A stretch of DNA of 64,000 nt, from the NCBI GenBank assembly GCA_002371825.1, contig DFHF01000028.1:1-64000 (forward strand). Direction: 5' to 3'. Below the pieces are notes generated by a model. That model was not told the origin of the DNA and ran no database searches. It worked only from the letters and a program-made list of their open reading frames with translations. This document shows, piece by piece, positions 59,027 through 64,000 of the stretch (within the stretch, counting starts at the first letter, position 1; the number at the start of each line of letters is the position of its first letter). The position numbers and the translations under genes are program-made. The stretch comes from Ruminococcus flavefaciens. Lineage in GTDB: Bacteria; Bacillota; Clostridia; Oscillospirales; Ruminococcaceae.

Positions 59027-61576
59027 TTATTTTTCAGGGAGTGTTACCTGCTTGAGGAGGAATTTCTGTATAGAAAGAGCGTCCTTAGGAGTAACACCTG
59101 AACCCGGCTGATAGCAGTCGGCGTTTGCTTCACCTTTTTCTGTAAGAGAATACTTGTCGCCGTTTGCGATAGACTGCATTATAAGAACAGCGTCGTTCAT
59201 CTTAACGACCTTATCGCAGTCAGCGTCGCCGTAGAGAACGTCTTTATCAGGAGTAGTTGTAGGCTTTGTGGTAGGAGCTGTCGTCTCCTCTTCTGCAGGA
59301 GTAGTACCGTCTGGCTCTGTACCGCCGACGAGGACGCCGTCAACGTAGATACACATATTCTCGTTCTTAACCTCCGGCGGATCATCTACAGCGGCGAAAT
59401 CGCCTTCCTTGCCGATCTTCATAGTCTTGTAGCTCCAGTCGTTTTCCGGATCCCAAAGATCGCCGTAGTACATACCAAGATCGAACTGGTATTTTTTACC
59501 GGAGTTTGCTATAACATAGTTTTCCCATGTTACTTCAACGTAGTAAGTATCCGGTGTTTTATCGTACTTGAACGGGCCGGTGAGGATACCGTCAGCACCT
59601 ACTTCACGGTCCTCAGTACTTGACTGGTCGAAGAGCTCACGAACATTGGTAACACCAGCGATACCGTTTTTACACTCGCTGACGTTGAAGTAATAGCGTA
59701 CTGATGAAGTTGTAGCAGGCTTTGTTTCGCCTGTAAGGACCTTGAATGATACCTGAGTAGTACCGGAGCCGTCACCGTTCTTGTTAGGCTTATCGAGAGC
59801 GACAGCCTCGACCCAGTAGCCCTTTCCGCCGGATGTACCTGAACCGTAAACTCTCTTCTCGTCCTCAGGAGGGAAGTTGGGAGTTATTGCCATATCAGGA
59901 GTGCCGTAAACTGCATAGAGACCGGCAGAAGCACCGGGGAGACAAGCGTTGTAGTCGATAGTTACCTCATTTTCGGTATACTCTCTTGTTTCGTCCATAT
60001 GGGAATCTTTATTGTCAGGACCGCCGGCAAGAGCGCCCCAGAGGATATGCTTCTGCTCACGGGGATCCTCAGCCATGAGAAGTCCGGAAGCTGCACGGTG
60101 GTGGGGATTCTTTACAGATATATCATTGTAGCCTACGATATAGCATCTTGGACCGTGAGTGCCATTGATGCCGGTAAGTACGGAATACTGAGCCCTTTCT
60201 TTGAAGGTAGTGTCATTTTTGCCGAGGATATAATCCATCTGCTTTCTTGCCCATTCACTCCATTCGGTGGGTTTTTCGTTATGATACTTATCGTAGAGGA
60301 GGCATATGAACTGCATAGCAGTATTGTAACGGCAGCTTCCCCATGTGTTGATCCATGCAAAGCCCTGGGCGGTTTCCTTGCCCTTCCATGTTTTCAGGCA
60401 TTTTCCGAGGCAGTCATCGTCCCAGAAATCCTTGAAGACATATTGGTTCTTGCCCTGAGCTTTTCTGATCTGGTTTACCAGGTCGAGTTCAGGGTGCTCC
60501 TGATTGATAACAGCCCACATAACAGCAGCTCCGCCCCACATATCGTTCCAGTTGTAGCAGTAGCCTGAAGGAGCGTAGTAATCGAAGTATTTAACAGCCT
60601 CATCGAAGACGTGCTCATCACCTGTAGCAAGGTACATCCATGCAGCAGCCCAGCAGTAGTCATCCTCCCACTTGTCAGAGCCGTAGAACTGTACAGGGCC
60701 GTCATCATTGTCTGAAAGCTGCTTGGGATTCTCATTTGAGAAGTCCCAGAGAGCCTGGGCATACTTCAGAGATTTTTCAGCATATTCCGGATCAGAATCC
60801 TTGAAGTTGAGGTAGTTTATAGCCAGTGAAGCGCAGGCAGAAACAACATAGTCTGTCTGAGGCTTATCTGCTGTCAGGAAGAAAGCAGGACGGGGCATAG
60901 TGTCTACCTCAGGTGAGTTCCATATCTTGTGGTCGATATTTCCCTCGCCCACCTGATAGCAGTGAGCGATGACCTTTCCGTCCTTGTCGAGGAAGGTACA
61001 CTTCATAAGGTAGTCATTGAAGTGGCGGAGAATAGTCTCCATATGATCGGCCTGTTCCAGCTTCTTGTAAACGTCACGGTACTCATAGTAGCCCCAGCCG
61101 AGAGAAGCTGCGGAGTAGTTCTCCGGCATACCGAATTCAACGTGGTCACCGGCATCATGGAAGCCTCCGGAAACATCAATAGTATTGTCGCCGTCGGGAT
61201 CGAGTATATCCTTGTATTTTTCCATGAATTCAGCAGAGAGGTTAGTACCGCCCTTACTGGACTTTTCTTTTACGCCGTCCCATTCGATCATAGGAACATG
61301 GGCGTCATAAGTATGGCAGCTTCCGCGCCATGAGAGCAGGTTCTCATTCTCTTTGATCTCGCCGCACATATTTGCGTCGTAGAAATAAAGAGAATACTGT
61401 AGAGCACGGGCGTAGTCGATATCCAGACCTGAGTCCTGAACGACTTCGCTGATCGGTGCGCAGAACTGCTGCTCTTCGGATTCGTCAGCGGCGAGTACCG
61501 GCGCAGTAGATGCGATACTTGTCGCAAAGGTGGCAGCACCGAGTATACCGGCGATAATGCGGTTAGAAAGCTTCAT
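59027..61576 (-). CDS. Dockerin-bearing GH9 endoglucanase with CBM3-like module
   Basis: This is an 849-residue secreted cellulase. The signal peptide is 1-29. The GH9 (alpha/alpha)6 barrel is about 45-590: DARALQYSLYFYDANMCG-like start (YARALQYSLYFYDANMCG), catalytic base Asp in GGFHDAGDHVEFGMP, the His motif in NPHHRAASG, and the acid Glu in EYTENEVTIDYNA. A CBM3-like module follows (VSFKVLTGETKPATTSSVRYYFNVSE ... TWENYVIANSGKKYQFDLGMYYGD), giving the theme-B layout of processive endoglucanases. A Thr/Pro linker and dockerin (about 778-845) end the protein. It lies 33 bases after the GH26 gene in one operon, with an AGGAGG ribosome site. Confidence 0.92.
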   Translation of the reverse strand: MKLSNRIIAGILGAATFATSIASTAPVLAADESEEQQFCAPISEVVQDSGLDIDYARALQYSLYFYDANMCGEIKENENLLSWRGSCHTYDAHVPMIEWDGVKEKSSKGGTNLSAEFMEKYKDILDPDGDNTIDVSGGFHDAGDHVEFGMPENYSAASLGWGYYEYRDVYKKLEQADHMETILRHFNDYLMKCTFLDKDGKVIAHCYQVGEGNIDHKIWNSPEVDTMPRPAFFLTADKPQTDYVVSACASLAINYLNFKDSDPEYAEKSLKYAQALWDFSNENPKQLSDNDDGPVQFYGSDKWEDDYCWAAAWMYLATGDEHVFDEAVKYFDYYAPSGYCYNWNDMWGGAAVMWAVINQEHPELDLVNQIRKAQGKNQYVFKDFWDDDCLGKCLKTWKGKETAQGFAWINTWGSCRYNTAMQFICLLYDKYHNEKPTEWSEWARKQMDYILGKNDTTFKERAQYSVLTGINGTHGPRCYIVGYNDISVKNPHHRAASGLLMAEDPREQKHILWGALAGGPDNKDSHMDETREYTENEVTIDYNACLPGASAGLYAVYGTPDMAITPNFPPEDEKRVYGSGTSGGKGYWVEAVALDKPNKNGDGSGTTQVSFKVLTGETKPATTSSVRYYFNVSECKNGIAGVTNVRELFDQSSTEDREVGADGILTGPFKYDKTPDTYYVEVTWENYVIANSGKKYQFDLGMYYGDLWDPENDWSYKTMKIGKEGDFAAVDDPPEVKNENMCIYVDGVLVGGTEPDGTTPAEEETTAPTTKPTTTPDKDVLYGDADCDKVVKMNDAVLIMQSIANGDKYSLTEKGEANADCYQPGSGVTPKDALSIQKFLLKQVTLPEK

Positions 61577-61609
61577 TTTATATCATCCTCCTGAAATGAT
61601 TATTGATTA

Positions 61610-63475
61610 TTAAAGCAGTTTGTCTGTTATATGCAGCAGGAATTTCTGTATCTCGAGAGCATCCTGCGGGGTTATACCGCTTTTGTCTCTTTCAAAGACA
61701 TTAGCGTTTATTTTGCCTTTGGAAGACAGTCTTGTGGGTTCAGTTCCATCCTCGGCGAATCTGTCGGGGTTGGAGATAGACTGCATTATAAGAACGACAT
61801 CGTTCATTTTTACATAGCTGTCGCAGTCGGCATCGCCCGGGAGGAAGTCAGCGGGGACATCCTCCGAAGCCGGTTCAGTAACGTCGGAGCTGCTCAGCGG
61901 ATAAGATTTAAGGTCAGGGAGATCATCGAGAGTGATACAGTAGTCACTGTTATAGATCTCAACAAGGTTGTCCACAGGGTTATTCTGCTCACTGGTAAGA
62001 AAGTTCATATACCACGGGCAGAAATAGAGCCAGGCAGCTTTGTCATTGACGAGATTTTCCAGTGAAGGGATAGAGTCGTTCTCGGACATAGTGACCATTT
62101 TCTTCCCGTTCGTACCCTTGACAAGACTGTAGAACGTTGAAGCGATAGAGCTTAGATTCGGCAAACCGTCTGCTGCATTGTACTTATCGTATCCCACGAT
62201 ATCCACAACGTCATCACCCGGATACCAGTTTTCGGAAACAGGCGAGGTATAGCCTGTCCAAACCCATATAAGGTTATCGAGACCATACTCATTTGTGAGC
62301 TTGTCATAGAGGAGCCTGTAGAGCTTCTTGCAGGGTTCAGGACCCTCAGCGCCCCACCAGAACCAGCCTCCCTCAGCCTCATGAAGAGGTCTCCACAGGA
62401 TAGGTACATCAGCATCCTTGGCCTTTTTCAGTTCTCCTGCTATGAGTTCGATATCGGCAAGGACTTTTTCGTGTTCCCATGTACCTTCTGTCACAGCATT
62501 AGTAACGCTGAAAGTGGTATATGGAGTATTTCCGGTGGATTCAACGTAGAAGGCGATCTTCTCGCTGTCTTTTTCTGTGGGGACGTTCCAGTGCCAGGTG
62601 ACTGTAGCAATACCGTGGTACTTATTGGTCCACTCGATAATTCTTCCTGTTGCGTTATCACGCCAGGTTGTGTCGGTGGTGTTGTATGAGAGCATATCTA
62701 TTCCACGGATAGCAGGCTGCTTGCCGGTCTTATCCATGATGTACTCGAATTCTGCCTCATTATCCTTTATATAAGTATCAGGATCGTTCCACTGGTTGTA
62801 GTTGTGGTCGCCGCAGTACTCCTGCTGACCGGAGATTATATGTTTTCCGTACTGGTCACAGAGGAAGCTGTAGAGCCTTTTTGCTGAATCTGAGGCATTT
62901 TTGTTTGACAGCTGCCGTGTAGGAGAAAGCTCTTTCAGAGACTTATCAGCTGGTTTAAGAGTCAGGTAGTCGAAGAAAGTATAGCCCCAGTAAGCCTTCA
63001 GTTCGATAGTATTTTTTCCGGCTTTGAGATTAACAACACCGCCGGAGGTCTCGCTGAAGCTCAGGTTGTAAGGGAAAGTGACCTCGCCCTGGTTCACTCC
63101 GTTTACATTCAGGTACTGAACTTTCTTGTTTTCATCGGTTGGTTCGCAGTAGCAAATCGACAGCTCATAGAGTCCTGCCTCCGGGACATCTACATCCACG
63201 CTGACGGTAGTACCTTTCTGGTCGAGGTAAGAAAAACCCTTGCCTGAAAAGGTATCGATTTTTGTTTCAGCCGGGATGTCTTTGGCCTTATCAAAGCCTT
63301 CCATTCCGGTGCCATAGATCTTTCCGCCCTGAGTTGCTCCGTCTTCAAATTCGTATTTGAGAACGGCCTCGGCCGCAGAAACTTGTGCCGGCGGAGCTGC
63401 CGGGAGATCAATTCCTGCTGCTGCGATGACTGCGGCAAGTGCTGTGCCTACAGACGATCTTAGCAGTGGTCTCAT
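61610..63475 (-). CDS. Dockerin-bearing GH26 beta-mannanase with CBM35
   Basis: This 621-residue enzyme is first in its operon. The signal peptide is about 1-35. A CBM35 is at about 37-160 (LKYEFEDGATQGGKIYG ... AGLYELSICYCE ... NTIELKAYWGYTFFDYLTL). The GH26 barrel is about 175-520: acid Glu366 in RPLHEAEGGWFWWG and nucleophile Glu465 in VTMSENDSIP. A linker and dockerin (about 545-615) follow. It hydrolyses beta-1,4-mannans. The ATG at 63475 follows GGAGGGGG; an upstream in-frame ATG at 63559 would put a basic 28-residue stretch before the signal peptide. Confidence 0.92.
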   Translation of the reverse strand: MRPLLRSSVGTALAAVIAAAGIDLPAAPPAQVSAAEAVLKYEFEDGATQGGKIYGTGMEGFDKAKDIPAETKIDTFSGKGFSYLDQKGTTVSVDVDVPEAGLYELSICYCEPTDENKKVQYLNVNGVNQGEVTFPYNLSFSETSGGVVNLKAGKNTIELKAYWGYTFFDYLTLKPADKSLKELSPTRQLSNKNASDSAKRLYSFLCDQYGKHIISGQQEYCGDHNYNQWNDPDTYIKDNEAEFEYIMDKTGKQPAIRGIDMLSYNTTDTTWRDNATGRIIEWTNKYHGIATVTWHWNVPTEKDSEKIAFYVESTGNTPYTTFSVTNAVTEGTWEHEKVLADIELIAGELKKAKDADVPILWRPLHEAEGGWFWWGAEGPEPCKKLYRLLYDKLTNEYGLDNLIWVWTGYTSPVSENWYPGDDVVDIVGYDKYNAADGLPNLSSIASTFYSLVKGTNGKKMVTMSENDSIPSLENLVNDKAAWLYFCPWYMNFLTSEQNNPVDNLVEIYNSDYCITLDDLPDLKSYPLSSSDVTEPASEDVPADFLPGDADCDSYVKMNDVVLIMQSISNPDRFAEDGTEPTRLSSKGKINANVFERDKSGITPQDALEIQKFLLHITDKLL

Positions 63476-63585
63476 AATTCGGCCCCCTCCTTGATTATTA
63501 AATTTTCGCTTAAACGATAAAGCTGCTGACTGCGATTTAATTAAAAATGCTTTAAGCAACAGCTTTACATAAAGCTTTCGCTATA

Positions 63586-63614
63586 ATAATAACATGATTT
63601 CACAAAAAAATCAA
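63586..63614 (-). promoter_or_regulatory. Promoter of the GH26-GH9 operon
   Basis: Minus strand: TTGATT (63609-63614), 17 bases, TATTAT (63586-63591) with a TGT extended -10. The leader is about 105 bases and contains the inverted repeat AAAGCTTTATGTAAAGCTGT. Confidence 0.65.
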
Positions 63615-63671
63615 TAGTTTTTTATAAAAATCCCTGAAAATGGTCAATGGGCAGTATTCTGCAATTTTTGG

Positions 63672-64000
63672 TCAGAAGTGTTTACCTGAGACTTTTTTTA
63701 GCAGCACAGAGACAAGAGCGGCTGTCAGGAGAATGAGACCGGCTATTCCGAAAGCATCAGGTACATCCACAGGAGCGTTGCTGCTGTCCTGGAGGGAGAA
63801 GCTGCCGGAGGTGCGCAGCTCAATGGAGTTGTTTTCGGCATAGTTTTCAGCGGGACTGCCGGCTTCTGCCAGAACACAGAAGCTATCCGTAACGGTATGT
63901 CCGCTGCTGTCAGGAGTATATCCCAGAGCCTCTACACCGAACCGGTCAACAGAGGGTGGGATGTAGATCTCGTTCAGGGAGTCACACATAAAAAAGGCGA
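63672..64000 (-). CDS. C-terminal end of a cell-surface BspA-type leucine-rich-repeat protein (partial)
   Basis: The frame is open to the window edge, so the start is outside. The visible 109 residues begin with one LRR_5/BspA repeat (FFMCDSLNEIYIPPSVDRFGVEALGY) and a capping segment (FCVLAEAGSPAENYAENNSIEL). They end with a membrane helix (GIAGLILLTAALVSVLLKK) and a short basic tail, without an LPxTG motif. BspA repeats occur in surface proteins that bind host or substrate polymers. It is probably a membrane-anchored surface protein. Confidence 0.8.
   Translation of the reverse strand, partial: AFFMCDSLNEIYIPPSVDRFGVEALGYTPDSSGHTVTDSFCVLAEAGSPAENYAENNSIELRTSGSFSLQDSSNAPVDVPDAFGIAGLILLTAALVSVLLKKVSGKHF

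Overview
The window looks like chromosomal DNA of a cellulosome-producing Ruminococcus, most likely R. flavefaciens or a close relative. Six large secreted proteins carry dockerin modules. Five of these are of the R. flavefaciens type (a GDADC...MNDAVLIMQS first half and a second half ending ...DALxIQxYLL). The housekeeping genes are typical clostridial ones (DUF177-rpmF-DUF512-der-plsY-gpsA, an FMN-riboswitch rib operon, a Na+-pumping oxaloacetate decarboxylase, BceAB-like and VanY/DacF-like genes). Promoters are strikingly consensus-like: most intergenic regions hold a TTGAxx-N17-TATAAT pair. I see no insertion sequence, prophage or CRISPR array.

Layout. 1-2.0 kb: the end of a flavodoxin-like gene, a DUF4236 gene, and an AlbA_2-tatD pair behind a symmetric divergent promoter. 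2.0-12 kb: a glycan locus made of a cytosolic sugar-sensor diguanylate cyclase, a dockerin CE15 glucuronoyl esterase, a dockerin CotH-kinase protein and a dockerin PL11 rhamnogalacturonan lyase. 12-15.8 kb (minus strand): a GH16 lipoprotein, an AraC regulator, a small membrane protein and an OGG-type DNA glycosylase. 15.9-20.6 kb: a TPM lipoprotein, an ABC exporter, a small alarmone synthetase, a pair of 118-bp palindromic repeats, a DUF6514-like gene and a PC4/YdbC gene. 20.7-24.4 kb: an ACT regulator with homoserine dehydrogenase, a MATE transporter and tRNA-Gln. 24.5-29.7 kb: a two-component system with an ABC/FtsX transporter. 29.8-34.5 kb: a Gfo/Idh oxidoreductase and the four-gene oad operon. 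34.7-38.1 kb: three D-Ala-D-Ala-carboxypeptidase-like genes, two of which appear to have lost catalytic residues. 38.2-46.8 kb: pgi, a P-loop gene, DUF177-rpmF, DUF512, der, plsY, gpsA and an N-truncated asparagine synthetase homologue. 46.9-54.3 kb (minus strand): the riboflavin operon under an FMN riboswitch, with several unrelated-looking genes embedded. 54.4-64 kb: a dockerin DUF4874/DUF4832 protein, ftsH, a GH26-GH9 dockerin operon and the end of a BspA-type LRR protein.

How it fits together. The dockerin enzymes target different plant-wall polymers: lignin-glucuronoxylan esters (CE15), pectin backbone (PL11), mannan (GH26) and cellulose (GH9). Two further dockerin proteins, CotH and DUF4832, have no known wall-degrading activity. 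The GGDEF protein and the AraC protein are plausible local sensors.

Most promising for new biology: (1) the 105-bp element with 11-bp terminal inverted repeats, duplicated in tandem; (2) the two apparently dead cell-wall peptidases beside an active one; (3) the dockerin-CotH and dockerin-DUF4832 proteins; (4) the HAD phosphatase translationally coupled to ribH, a candidate for the often-unassigned riboflavin-pathway phosphatase; (5) the LacI-like sensor-GGDEF fusion. All functions are inferred by eye from motifs; no database search was run.
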